A stretch of 64,000 nucleotides of DNA from Deltaproteobacteria bacterium (GTDB lineage Bacteria > Desulfobacterota > DSM-4660 > Desulfatiglandales > Desulfatiglandaceae): NCBI GenBank assembly GCA_019307815.1, contig JAFDIV010000007.1:147697-211696 (forward strand). Reading direction: 5' to 3'. The notes under the pieces are model-generated. The model ran no database searches. It saw only the letters and a program-made list of their open reading frames with translations, and was not told where the DNA came from. Below, piece by piece: positions 27,031 to 35,238 of this stretch. The translations under genes were made by a program, and so were the position numbers. Position 1 is the stretch's first letter, and every line of letters begins with the position of its first letter.

Positions 27031-27375
27031 CTACTTCTTCCGTTTGGGGGCCTTGTTCCCACCCCCCGCCTTCTTTGCCCGGGCACGGATGAAGTTTCCA
27101 TTCTCTACGGTCTCCTTCAGGGGCCTTCCCGGCTTGAAGCTCACCCGCACACCGGGTGCAAAGGTGACCTTCTTCCCGGTGAGTGGATTGACGCCCTTCC
27201 GCTCAGGCACGGCCTTTGCCTTGAAGGTCCCAAAGCCGGGGAGCTTGACCTCCCCCGTCCTTGCCAGTATGAGCTGGATCACCTCCAGGAGGATCCCCAG
27301 GTACATGGCGGCGTTTCGCTTGGGCACATTGGCCTTTTTGGCAAACTTGTTGATGAGCTCTTTCCTGTTGGACAT
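27031..27375 (-). CDS. HU/IHF-family DNA-binding protein
   Basis: The 114 residues include the HU core RKELINKFAKKANVPKRNAAMYLGILLEVI and the GFGTFKAKAVPERKGVNPLTGKKVTFAPGVRVSFKPGRPLKE arm and proline loop. A basic tail (RARAKKAGGGNKAPKRKK) is added. It bends and compacts DNA and may help site-specific recombination or replication of the element. GGAGGAGG lies upstream of the start. It is separate from neighbours. Confidence 0.88.
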   Translation of the reverse strand: MSNRKELINKFAKKANVPKRNAAMYLGILLEVIQLILARTGEVKLPGFGTFKAKAVPERKGVNPLTGKKVTFAPGVRVSFKPGRPLKETVENGNFIRARAKKAGGGNKAPKRKK

Positions 27376-27457
27376 CTCTCTTTACCTCCTCCCTGTTTGG
27401 GTTAAGTGGTGCCGTCCCGCCGAAAGCGGAATTATATAAAATCGCTCAGCGATTCTA

Positions 27458-27826
27458 TTATTTGATGATCTCCGCCAAAAGGGTCAGGATGGATACTATG
27501 GCCCCTCCTGCCATTCCCAGACCTAGGGCGATTCCTTTTGTTTTGGCGGAATTTTGCACGATCTGCTGGAGCAACGCTTCGAGTTTACCAAGACTCTTCT
27601 GGATGGAATGGATATCCACGTCATGCCTTGAGATCCGGACATCGAAGCTTCTGCACAACTCCGAGGTCTCTTTTCTGAGATTGTTCGCAGTCTCGAAATG
27701 CTCGGCATGGAGCTTCTCTGACCAATCCCTGTATTCGCTGAGGTTCTTGAAGATGGTCTTCGTCTGCTCCTCGATGCGAGCAATGGCCTTCTTTATTTCT
27801 ATGATGCAGGATTCCAAGTTGTTCAT
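27458..27826 (-). CDS. Coiled-coil protein with one C-terminal membrane segment
   Basis: From ATG at 27826 the protein has 122 residues. A long heptad-like helix (IEEQTKTIFKNLSEYRDWSEKLHAEHFETANNLRKETSELCRSFDVRI...) ends in a hydrophobic segment GIALGLGMAGGAIVSILTLLAEIIK. It resembles phage-encoded holin-like or membrane-tethered coiled-coil proteins, but this is only architectural. A TTG nine codons earlier is an alternative start. Function unknown. Confidence 0.55.
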   Translation of the reverse strand: MNNLESCIIEIKKAIARIEEQTKTIFKNLSEYRDWSEKLHAEHFETANNLRKETSELCRSFDVRISRHDVDIHSIQKSLGKLEALLQQIVQNSAKTKGIALGLGMAGGAIVSILTLLAEIIK

Positions 27827-28068
27827 TTTTGTTCTCTCGCCCGCTCCTTTCAATCGCTCGAGCTCTCAGAGTCACAGAGACTGCAAAATTGATGGTTTCA
27901 TGAATCGCTCAAAGCTCTATGTGGAGTGCCTTGGAGGGAAGAACAAACTCGGTTTGTTTTCACCCCCATTAGCACTTCACATTAGATCCCGCGCTACTAT
28001 GTCGGGATCTCCGCAACGCGGAAGCTTTTGGGCGATCCTTCATCATCCTGGATATCCCGTATATCCTG

Positions 28069-29286
28069 TCAAAAAAACTCTGCGCCTCCGTGTGCTCTGC
28101 GTGAGGTCAAAAATTTTTCGATGAACTCTCCCCAGCGGCAATCCTTGTAGAAATCCAGGTCCCAGTATTTTGAATTGATGTGGTTTTTGGGAAAGTAGAT
28201 GGACATGCCGTGGGTGTGTCTCATCCTCCTTCCGAGATGACGCTCGTAAATGATCGCTTTCTTGCGCCCGGGTCTCAAACTCCGAAGCAGTTCACCTGCC
28301 TTTTCCTTTATGCGTCTATGGCTGCACCGGCCCTTGAGCAGCCTGGTAAAACGGTAAAGGTCGATGTAGTTGTCATAGAAGAATTTCGGGCTATCCTTCC
28401 AGGAAGAGGCGATGGCTGCGAAGATCTTGTCGTCATTGATCGAACGGACAAGCTCATGCGAGAGGCAATCCAGGTTTCGCACTACATCGTCCATTCTCCT
28501 GAGGTTCAAGGCAGACTGGGTTACCTCATCCCCCTTCCCTCGGTAAGACTTGATGTATTCCCTGACGATCTCTTTTCCCATGGTCTTGGGATGCCTTCCA
28601 GGTCTGTTTTTGAGGACCTGAAGAACCTTATCGTATGGCCAGCCGTCAAAGGGCTCCTCTTCCTCCGAGCCCACCATGACGTAAACACAATCCTTGAGCT
28701 GGTAGGCTACCTCCACCATGTTCATGAGGCATGCATCCATGCCCAGAATGTCTATGGGCCTTCCAAGCTTTTTAGTAATACTGAAAAGAGCGGCCTTGAG
28801 CTCCCCGTTGTCCAGGGCATCGCCCTCAGAGGAATCGTCATATGCAATGCTCCTCCTGGGATCCTCCCACCATCCTCCCCCATGATTCCAGAGGATGAGG
28901 AGGTACCTATTGGCAGGGTATTTCTCCATTGCCCAGAGCATGAAATCCTCGAGGACCTTTGGATCACCTGTATTGATTTCTTCGAACGTTTCAATACAAT
29001 CTTTCCGGTATCCTCCACCCCTGGTGATAAAGAACCGCCGGGTCAAAAAGTCATTCGCCCGATCCAGTTGAACCAGGATATTTACCCCGTTAAATGCTGC
29101 TTTGCAGCTTCCCTTCGGGAATTTAACGGGGTGAACCTTATCCGAGGAACCAACCCTGGCCATTTCGGCAATGTCACTCATGGCGGCCGTGTCCAGGTTG
29201 TTGTCCCCGGCCATGTAAACCATCACCGTCCACTTGGCCGTGTTTGGTCTATCTTGTCTATTCTGTTTATTTGGTCTGTATCTCAT
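28069..29286 (-). CDS. Clostripain-family (C11) cysteine peptidase
   Basis: The 405-residue protein contains the C11 catalytic pair: His in LLILWNHGGGW and Cys in ILGMDACLMNMVEVAYQL. WTVMVYMAGDNNLD is the usual N-terminal strand. Clostripain-like peptidases cut after Arg/Lys, often self-activate, and are found in some bacterial conflict systems. No signal peptide is seen. HPVKFPKGSCKAAFNGVN (about residues 52-69) is encoded by an in-frame palindrome (29084-29132). The N-terminal RPNKQNRQDRPN comes from a nonamer repeat (29241-29280). The C-terminal SRRAHGGAEFF is also repeat-like DNA. Confidence 0.82.
   Translation of the reverse strand: MRYRPNKQNRQDRPNTAKWTVMVYMAGDNNLDTAAMSDIAEMARVGSSDKVHPVKFPKGSCKAAFNGVNILVQLDRANDFLTRRFFITRGGGYRKDCIETFEEINTGDPKVLEDFMLWAMEKYPANRYLLILWNHGGGWWEDPRRSIAYDDSSEGDALDNGELKAALFSITKKLGRPIDILGMDACLMNMVEVAYQLKDCVYVMVGSEEEEPFDGWPYDKVLQVLKNRPGRHPKTMGKEIVREYIKSYRGKGDEVTQSALNLRRMDDVVRNLDCLSHELVRSINDDKIFAAIASSWKDSPKFFYDNYIDLYRFTRLLKGRCSHRRIKEKAGELLRSLRPGRKKAIIYERHLGRRMRHTHGMSIYFPKNHINSKYWDLDFYKDCRWGEFIEKFLTSRRAHGGAEFF
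29084..29132. repeat. In-frame palindromic element, three-way-junction type
   Basis: ACCCCGTTAAAT (29084-29095) pairs with ATTTAACGGGGT (29121-29132), a perfect 12-base outer stem. Inside are two more hairpins, GCTGC-TTT-GCAGC and TCCC-TTC-GGGA. It is inserted in the peptidase gene without breaking the frame. A shorter relative sits in the UvrD gene at 55295-55332, and related elements at 51299-51344 and 51703-51828. Confidence 0.8.
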
Positions 29287-29343
29287 GTCAGTTCACTGCT
29301 CCCAGCTCTTCGCTTCGCCTTCATCCCTAACCACTTCCTCTCT

Positions 29344-29589
29344 CTATCCCTTCCTCCCTACATCCCTATTCCCTTTCCTTTTAGGTGGTCTCCCCGGCGC
29401 TCTCCAGTCGGGATCAACCATCCTGAAAAACCACTTCCCACCGATGTTGAAGCAGACCTTCTTTTTCTCCCCGACGCTGGTGTCGACCACTTCGCCTACG
29501 TCCACCCCGGGAATTCTCCCTGCCCGCTTGTGCCTCGAAGTAGCAGGCGGGGATTTCTTTTTGGCTTTTCTGGTTTTCTTCACAGCCAT
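29344..29589 (-). CDS. Small basic hypothetical protein
   Basis: The 81 residues from ATG at 29589 (GGAGAGG upstream) have a lysine-rich start AVKKTRKAKKKSPPATSRHKRAGRIPG. A short beta-type core VGEKKKVCFNIGGKWFFRMVDPDWRAPGR follows, and the tail is basic. It could bind nucleic acid. It precedes the clostripain gene on the same strand. Not recognised. Confidence 0.5.
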   Translation of the reverse strand: MAVKKTRKAKKKSPPATSRHKRAGRIPGVDVGEVVDTSVGEKKKVCFNIGGKWFFRMVDPDWRAPGRPPKRKGNRDVGRKG

Positions 29590-29737
29590 GTAACGCCTCT
29601 CCATTACCCTGTTTGCTCAATAGAACACGAGCCAGAGTGAGGATACGCTGTCTATGGCTGGAAAATCAAAGAAGGGAGGCAAAAGGTGGCAGGTTGTGAC
29701 AGGGAAAATGGAGGGCAATGCTTGAAAATTAACACCT

Positions 29738-29804
29738 AAAAGATCTATTATCATCAAAAAGATCTAAAAGATATATTGACATTGTTTTTCTGAAAAGGTA
29801 AGAA
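29738..29804 (+). promoter_or_regulatory. Iterated AAAAGATCTA sites and weak promoter
   Basis: AAAAGATCTA is at 29738-29747 and 29757-29766, and AAAAGATATA at 29766-29775. TTGACA follows at 29776-29781, with a weak -10 (TAAGAA) 17 bases later. The sites are well placed as operators for the ribbon-helix-helix protein starting at 29833. Confidence 0.5.
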
Positions 29805-29832
29805 GTCCAGTCAAAAGGGATTCTTCTAAGTC

Positions 29833-30009
29833 ATGAAACAATCCTCTATCACCTTCAAGACCACACCAGAGTTAAAGGAAGCCCTTGAAAAATTGGCTAA
29901 AGAGGGTTTTCGGAGTCTTTCCGCACAAGTCGAAATGATCATTATTAAATACCTCGAAGAGAAGGGTGTTGAATGGCAGAGTAACGGAGAAAACGAGCCG
30001 AGGTTGTAA
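29833..30009 (+). CDS. Ribbon-helix-helix regulator (58 residues)
   Basis: The peptide reads MKQSSITFKTTPELKEALEK, then LAKEGFRSLSAQVEMIIIKYLEEKGVEW, an Arc/MetJ-type ribbon-helix-helix fold. It lies 19 bases before the methyltransferase gene on the same strand and behind the iterated AAAAGATCTA sites. It probably represses the methyltransferase-HEPN operon, keeping it balanced during transfer. No strong ribosome site is visible. Confidence 0.65.
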   Translation: MKQSSITFKTTPELKEALEKLAKEGFRSLSAQVEMIIIKYLEEKGVEWQSNGENEPRL

Positions 30010-30028
30010 TAACAATTGGGCAGGCCTA

Positions 30029-32737
30029 ATGAAGTCAAATCTTAATAGCGAAAGAATAATTAAAGAGATAGAAGATGCGTTTTTCTCCATTGGGTATAAA
30101 TATGACCTTATTAAAAAAAACTATGCCTTTACGGATTTCATGTCCCCGAATCCAGCCTTAAGAACAATCACTCTGGCGGTCTTCGGCCAAGAACCGATGG
30201 ACTATCGTTCTGCGTGTTTTGGCGTTAAGTTCGTTCATGATGCTTTGCCTTCAGAAAACCTTGTCGGCCAGTATAGGGCTTTCGGTGCCCCCCAACTATT
30301 TCTGATAAGAAATGGGAGAGCGGAGCGATGGATAAATAAAGAGAGAGGGATTTTCTTTAAAGACGAAATAACGACATCAAATCTAACAAACCTCATAGAG
30401 AGTAATGCCGCGACCTGGAACCCAGAAAAGATGATAAGGGTCAAATCTGGGTTCCAAAAACCCATCCCACAACAACTTGATTTCATAGACATCGGTTTAC
30501 TTCCTGCATTGGAGAATCAAGCCTCAACCAAAATTGATTCTTTGATAAGCCGAATCCTATACAACGCTGAGAAGGAGTTTCAACGAAGAAGGCTTTCTTT
30601 TGATGCGACTGTCCTTTTCAATATTGTATTTCGGCTGCTAACGGCAAAGTTACTCGCTGATAGAGATATCTCAACGACACCTGAAATAGATTTCGGCCAG
30701 CCTTGGACCGCCTTGAAGGCCGTTAGAGAATATTATGGCGAGAGCAAGCCAATGGCGTATGAACCAGAGGCCCTGCCCGAAGGCCTTTTGAGAGATATTG
30801 CTGGAGAGATACACAAATCCTTTTCTTTGCGTAATTTGTCTGTCGATACGCTGGCATATGTTTATGAGAATACGTTTGTCTCACAAAAAAGCCGAAAAAG
30901 GCTGGGGATTCACAGCACTCCCTCTTACATAGCTGACTATGTACTAACACAAATGCCAATAGATGACCTACCTCAATCGACATGGCATGTCTTAGACCCT
31001 ATGTGCGGGCACGGGATATTCCTGATCGCTGCAATGCGCAGGATGAGAAATTTGCTTCCCTCTGATTGGACTGGTAGGCAGAGACATAGTTTCTTTTCTG
31101 AAAGGCTCCACGGTATTGAAATAGATCCCTTTTCCGCTGAAGTTGCCCGTTTATGCCTGACGCTTGCTGACTTTCCGGAATCTAACGGATGGGATCTCAG
31201 AGTGGAGGATGTATTCGGTGGGCAATCTCTAGATCCCCTCGTGAGGAAAGCTAATATCTTCGTAGGAAACCCGCCGTTTGAGGCCATGGAGGGGATGAAG
31301 CCCGAGACACCAAAGCCCAAAGAACTCTTAAGAAAAATTCTGCCAAAACTTCCGGAAGGGGCATTGTTTGGATTTGTGCTTCCTCATTCCTTTCTCGATG
31401 GGTCTGATTATCGGGCGGAGCGACAGATATTTCATAATTATTTTGAGGTAATAAGCATAACGACCTTACCTGACCGAATTTTCAAATACTCAGATGCTGA
31501 AACAGCAGTCTTTATCGCGAAGAAACATAAGGCATCTCGAATGCCAAAGACTATTTTCCGCCAGGTCCGTGAAGCTGATAGAAGTCAATTCAAGTTATAT
31601 TCCACTCCAACCTTTGAGGATGTGGTCCCTTCCACCTATTTTGTGGAAAGGATGCAGGGACGTTTTTTGCTCCCCCCCCTACGAGAAATATGGGAGAGGT
31701 TGGAGAAGAATCCCAGGCTAATAGATATTGCTCAGATCAAAACCGGGGTCGAATATGAGCCCGGTCTTCTCGAAAAAAATTCTGAGCAAATTGTCCGGGA
31801 TAGACCGTTCCCTGATGCTGCTCCTGGGATTTTCAAAGTCACCAAAGGCTTCAAGCAGTTTTCCACTAGTGATGTTGTCTACATGTCTACAAAGAAAGAG
31901 TATAGAAGAAAAATGGTTCCTGGAGCGTGGGATTTGGACTGGCAGAAACCCAAAGTCGTACTCCCTAAATCAGTAATGTCAAGAGGTCCATGGCGCTATG
32001 CAGCAGTCATTGATAAAAAAGGTCTTATCGTAAGGAGGAGATTTTTTGCAGTCTGGCCAAAAACAACTGATACAACCGTCGAATTACTAGCAGCCTTACT
32101 GAACTCCCCGGTTGCCCAAGGCTTTGTCTATGCCCATAGCAACAAACGAGATATTCCCAAAAGGATATATAGTTCGATCCCCCTTCCTTTCCATCTTCAT
32201 GATTCTACCGCATTAATTAATGAACTTGTCGAAAGCTATTTGCATGTTGTTAAGAGCGACAGGGAAAGAGCAAAAAAGATATTGTTTGAGATAGACGCCA
32301 GTATATTACGTCTTTATGATCTTCCTGTAAGGCTTGAAAAGGAACTTCTCAGCCTCTTTTCCGGCTACCAACGCCTTGTGCCCTTTGATTTCACAGGTTA
32401 TGAGTCTCGGGATAGATCGTCATCAATCCAGGCGAAGGATTTACCTGAAGCTCGCCTCACGCCACAAGTAAGTGAGTTTTGTTCTCAAAAGGGGATATCC
32501 GAATATCTGAAAACAGCCCTGAACATCATTAACGAAAGCTTCCCGCCGGTTCGTATACTACACCTGCTTAAGGAACAAGATCCGGAGACAGAGGAGCAGT
32601 GGCTCTTGATTGACATAACTGTAGATGGCTCGATTAATGATATTCTTGAAGGGTACGACCATTATGTTGACCAGTGGGTAGCGTCAGCACCCGAATCTAT
32701 CCGTGAAAGCATTAGGCTTTCTTATAGCGTTTATTGA
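30029..32737 (+). CDS. N6-adenine DNA methyltransferase, type IIG/Eco57I-like
   Basis: From ATG at 30029 the protein has 902 residues. The SAM-binding motif HVLDPMCGHGIFLIAAM and catalytic NPPF (FVGNPPFEAMEG) are intact, followed by an Eco57I-like target recognition region and a C-terminal helical part. The N-terminal 150 residues (YRAFGAPQLFLIRNGRAERW) resemble the endonuclease-like domain of type I/IIG enzymes, but I cannot see an intact PD...ExK set. It may therefore methylate without cutting. It is followed after three bases by a HEPN gene. The regulator at 29833 precedes it. Confidence 0.8.
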   Translation: MKSNLNSERIIKEIEDAFFSIGYKYDLIKKNYAFTDFMSPNPALRTITLAVFGQEPMDYRSACFGVKFVHDALPSENLVGQYRAFGAPQLFLIRNGRAERWINKERGIFFKDEITTSNLTNLIESNAATWNPEKMIRVKSGFQKPIPQQLDFIDIGLLPALENQASTKIDSLISRILYNAEKEFQRRRLSFDATVLFNIVFRLLTAKLLADRDISTTPEIDFGQPWTALKAVREYYGESKPMAYEPEALPEGLLRDIAGEIHKSFSLRNLSVDTLAYVYENTFVSQKSRKRLGIHSTPSYIADYVLTQMPIDDLPQSTWHVLDPMCGHGIFLIAAMRRMRNLLPSDWTGRQRHSFFSERLHGIEIDPFSAEVARLCLTLADFPESNGWDLRVEDVFGGQSLDPLVRKANIFVGNPPFEAMEGMKPETPKPKELLRKILPKLPEGALFGFVLPHSFLDGSDYRAERQIFHNYFEVISITTLPDRIFKYSDAETAVFIAKKHKASRMPKTIFRQVREADRSQFKLYSTPTFEDVVPSTYFVERMQGRFLLPPLREIWERLEKNPRLIDIAQIKTGVEYEPGLLEKNSEQIVRDRPFPDAAPGIFKVTKGFKQFSTSDVVYMSTKKEYRRKMVPGAWDLDWQKPKVVLPKSVMSRGPWRYAAVIDKKGLIVRRRFFAVWPKTTDTTVELLAALLNSPVAQGFVYAHSNKRDIPKRIYSSIPLPFHLHDSTALINELVESYLHVVKSDRERAKKILFEIDASILRLYDLPVRLEKELLSLFSGYQRLVPFDFTGYESRDRSSSIQAKDLPEARLTPQVSEFCSQKGISEYLKTALNIINESFPPVRILHLLKEQDPETEEQWLLIDITVDGSINDILEGYDHYVDQWVASAPESIRESIRLSYSVY

Positions 32738-32740
32738 GTC

Positions 32741-33178
32741 ATGGAGCCTCGCCAGTTCCAATATTTGGCCGAAAGGCTTGCTGAACACGGAGCTTATCCG
32801 GCTGAATTCCGATCAGCCATAAGCCGAGCCTACTATGCTGCATTCCATTTTGGTCTTAACCTGCTCAGAGAGATGGGCTTTTCTATTGTCGAGAACGCCA
32901 CTGCCCATGAAGATGTCTACCTGCACCTTAACAACAGCGGCGACCATGATCTTATAGCTGTAGCGAGTAAAATCAAAGATCTTCGTGCTAGAAGGATTCA
33001 TGCGGATTACAGGCTCCAAAGGCGTGACGTGGAGGCAAAAGAGAATGCTAAGATGTACGTTCGGCTGGCATCGAGGTTGATGGAGACTATCGAGAAACGC
33101 TGCAATAGTGAAAGCCGAGGCCAAATTATCGAGGCCATACAAAACTGGAAAAATAATATTCGCAATTCATTGGATTAA
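32741..33178 (+). CDS. HEPN-domain protein
   Basis: The 145-residue helical protein has SAISRAYYAAFHFGLNLLREMG and the RNase-type Rx4H motif RARRIH (82-87) followed by ADYRL. HEPN proteins are often RNases in toxin or defence systems, sometimes held by a partner. It begins three bases after the methyltransferase stop, so the two are coupled. The pair may form a methylation-guarded toxin or an accessory of the neighbouring system. Confidence 0.78.
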   Translation: MEPRQFQYLAERLAEHGAYPAEFRSAISRAYYAAFHFGLNLLREMGFSIVENATAHEDVYLHLNNSGDHDLIAVASKIKDLRARRIHADYRLQRRDVEAKENAKMYVRLASRLMETIEKRCNSESRGQIIEAIQNWKNNIRNSLD

Positions 33179-33250
33179 TCACAGAAAATGTCAGATCTTT
33201 TTGAATGATTCTTTTTCTGTTACGAAGGTAAATCTCTTCATTAGTCTAAC

Positions 33251-33399
33251 TGAACTACCCCCACCTATAAGGCGTGGGGTTCAGCACGGGCGTCGAATGA
33301 ATTCGACTTTTGGCCGTGCATACGCCGATTTCAGTCGGAGGTTATTGAAGATGGGTCGCTACCTAAACCCTCCGGTTTAAACCGGGGGATTTTCAGCTA
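33251..33399. repeat. IS200/IS605-derived MITE with end hairpins
   Basis: CTGAAC-TAC-CCCCACCT pairs with AGGCGTGGGG-TTCAG (33251-33285). GCACGG pairs with CCGTGC around GTCGAA/TTCGAC (33285-33320). CCTCCGGTTT/AAACCGGGGG (33370-33389) ends the unit before ATTTTCAGC. The end hairpins look like those of IS200/IS605 elements, but there is no tnpA or tnpB. It lies between two convergent operons. Confidence 0.5.
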
Positions 33400-33474
33400 T
33401 TATCCCCTTTGGGGACAGCACAAAACTTTTATTCTCCTAAAGGCGATGGGTTTCCACCATCCCCGAGAGGGACG

Positions 33475-35238
33475 TTAAACTCCTTTAGTAAAATAACCTC
33501 CTATTTCGTAAGGTCCGGGGTCAGGGGCAATGGGCTCTATCATTCGCTCCTTTGGATACTTTTTTTCTGTTGATCCCAGGGACACTGCAATTAACGGATA
33601 AATGTCTGCGATACCGGGTATCTTGGCATATGCCGGCGGTACGTGTTGATTGTCTACTTTCCTGGGATACGAAGGACCCAGTATATTGGCGCATTCACGG
33701 ATGCATTCTACTACCGATGGTATAAAACTGCCGCCTCCTGTTACCAACAGTTTTGTTAGCGCCGGGTCAAACTTATCTTTAGGTAACGTTCTTAGGACTT
33801 CAGTAATATACTTCTTAAAACCATCTCTAATCGTGGATAGAGCATCTTGCACTGGTTTAGAGGATTCCAGCTCCTCCCGCGTTATCCGTATTGGTGTCGT
33901 AAGCACTGGATTAACATCAATTGGATAGCCATCTTCTGAGGCTATAACTCTTTCTTTAAGGGTTCTTAATGACAGATTTAATTTAGCGTTAAGAAGTTTA
34001 AAGGCTGGTTGTCCAGATGTGACACCGGCCGTTTCTATAAGCCGGTTACGCAATAAGGCCCGAAGGCCATTGTCCCACATCAAAACACCTTTATCCACTC
34101 CTGCTTGTTTATGAGTGTTAATAACAAGTCCTTTCTGATTCCGTGGTTGAGCAACTGTCAGAAGGGCAAAGTCAGTGGACCCCGCGCCGACATCGACTAT
34201 GAAGATTTGTGCTGGCAAACCGGGTTCAATTCTTACATCATAAACCCCGCTATATCCAGCGGCAACAGGTTCGGTTACTTCTGATCCGAAAATAACTTCA
34301 AGTCTTTCCTCATATTGACCGGCCTCTTTTAACGCCTCTTTCAATCGAGGCAATGGAATGCCTTTAACCAGTTCTTCTTTAAACCACATTTCAAGACAAT
34401 AGGCCTTGGCGATTGCCCCTTTCATCATCTTCTTGACCGCATTCTTATAATCCTGGTCTTCCCAAACGGGAAAAGAGAAATTTCTCAGGGTAGAAGCTAA
34501 ATCTACGTCTAATTTTTCTAAATTTCCTAAGAAAATCCTTGATAAATAAAAAAGGTAAGCTAAGTAAGTAGCAAGAACATCCTGTTTATTTAGTGTTTCG
34601 AACGAAGGGAAATAGGAATTACCAAGAGAAAAATCGACCCCTCCAGCGATGAGAAACTGTTTAAGGTTTTGGATAGCCGGTCTCGTGATCTCGGATTCTA
34701 ATGCTCTCAGATGAGTGGTCCTCGCAAGGGTCCCACAAAACACATTTGCATCATCATCTATATATACAAGTGAGTCCTCTACATACTTATTGTCACTATC
34801 GTCTCTAAAAGACTCAATACCAGAATCATACAGTATTTTACTGGCAATTTCCCCTAATGGAATCGGTATTGCAATATCTTGAGACCTTGGTCTGACTGCC
34901 ACTTTACTCAAAGCTGTACCAAAATCTATCGCTAAGGTGGCTTCCTTCATACCTTTTGGAGTGCTGATCGGCTCCCAGACGGAGTATTTGACATGGACTG
35001 TTTCAGATGCTTGATCCACATCCCCAGCAATTTTTTCTACTGGAGCAGGTTGTGCATTTGGCTGATCAGCCAGATTTCTTCTGAAATCCTTTTCGCTCGT
35101 GACGTCAGCACATATCTTTGAGAGTAAGTTGCACAGAATCTCTAATTTGCTGGAAACACTCTCAACAAAACACATCCCATTAGACCAGCCGAGACAATCT
35201 CGCTTGAGGCAGTCTCTCTCAACGAAAGGACATTTCAT
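33475..35238 (-). CDS. Hsp70/actin-like ATPase with N-terminal cysteine cluster
   Basis: The 587-residue protein has the actin/Hsp70 nucleotide site: LAIDFGTALSKVAV (phosphate 1, about 103-115), IFIVDVGAGSTDFALL (phosphate 2) and KLLVTGGGSFIPSV (adenosine loop). Cysteines at 3, 10, 15 and 23 (CPFVERDCLKRDCLGWSNGMC region) probably bind zinc. It has no substrate-binding beta-sandwich like DnaK. Its start overlaps the stop of the 661-residue gene (ATGA). It is the last gene of the eight-gene operon. A chaperone-like or switch ATPase in a conflict system is an inference. Confidence 0.75.
   Translation of the reverse strand: MKCPFVERDCLKRDCLGWSNGMCFVESVSSKLEILCNLLSKICADVTSEKDFRRNLADQPNAQPAPVEKIAGDVDQASETVHVKYSVWEPISTPKGMKEATLAIDFGTALSKVAVRPRSQDIAIPIPLGEIASKILYDSGIESFRDDSDNKYVEDSLVYIDDDANVFCGTLARTTHLRALESEITRPAIQNLKQFLIAGGVDFSLGNSYFPSFETLNKQDVLATYLAYLFYLSRIFLGNLEKLDVDLASTLRNFSFPVWEDQDYKNAVKKMMKGAIAKAYCLEMWFKEELVKGIPLPRLKEALKEAGQYEERLEVIFGSEVTEPVAAGYSGVYDVRIEPGLPAQIFIVDVGAGSTDFALLTVAQPRNQKGLVINTHKQAGVDKGVLMWDNGLRALLRNRLIETAGVTSGQPAFKLLNAKLNLSLRTLKERVIASEDGYPIDVNPVLTTPIRITREELESSKPVQDALSTIRDGFKKYITEVLRTLPKDKFDPALTKLLVTGGGSFIPSVVECIRECANILGPSYPRKVDNQHVPPAYAKIPGIADIYPLIAVSLGSTEKKYPKERMIEPIAPDPGPYEIGGYFTKGV

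Noticed and set aside
28180..29640. A 486-residue + strand frame over the clostripain gene
   Set aside because: It is antisense to a gene with clear catalytic motifs and has no family features or ribosome site.
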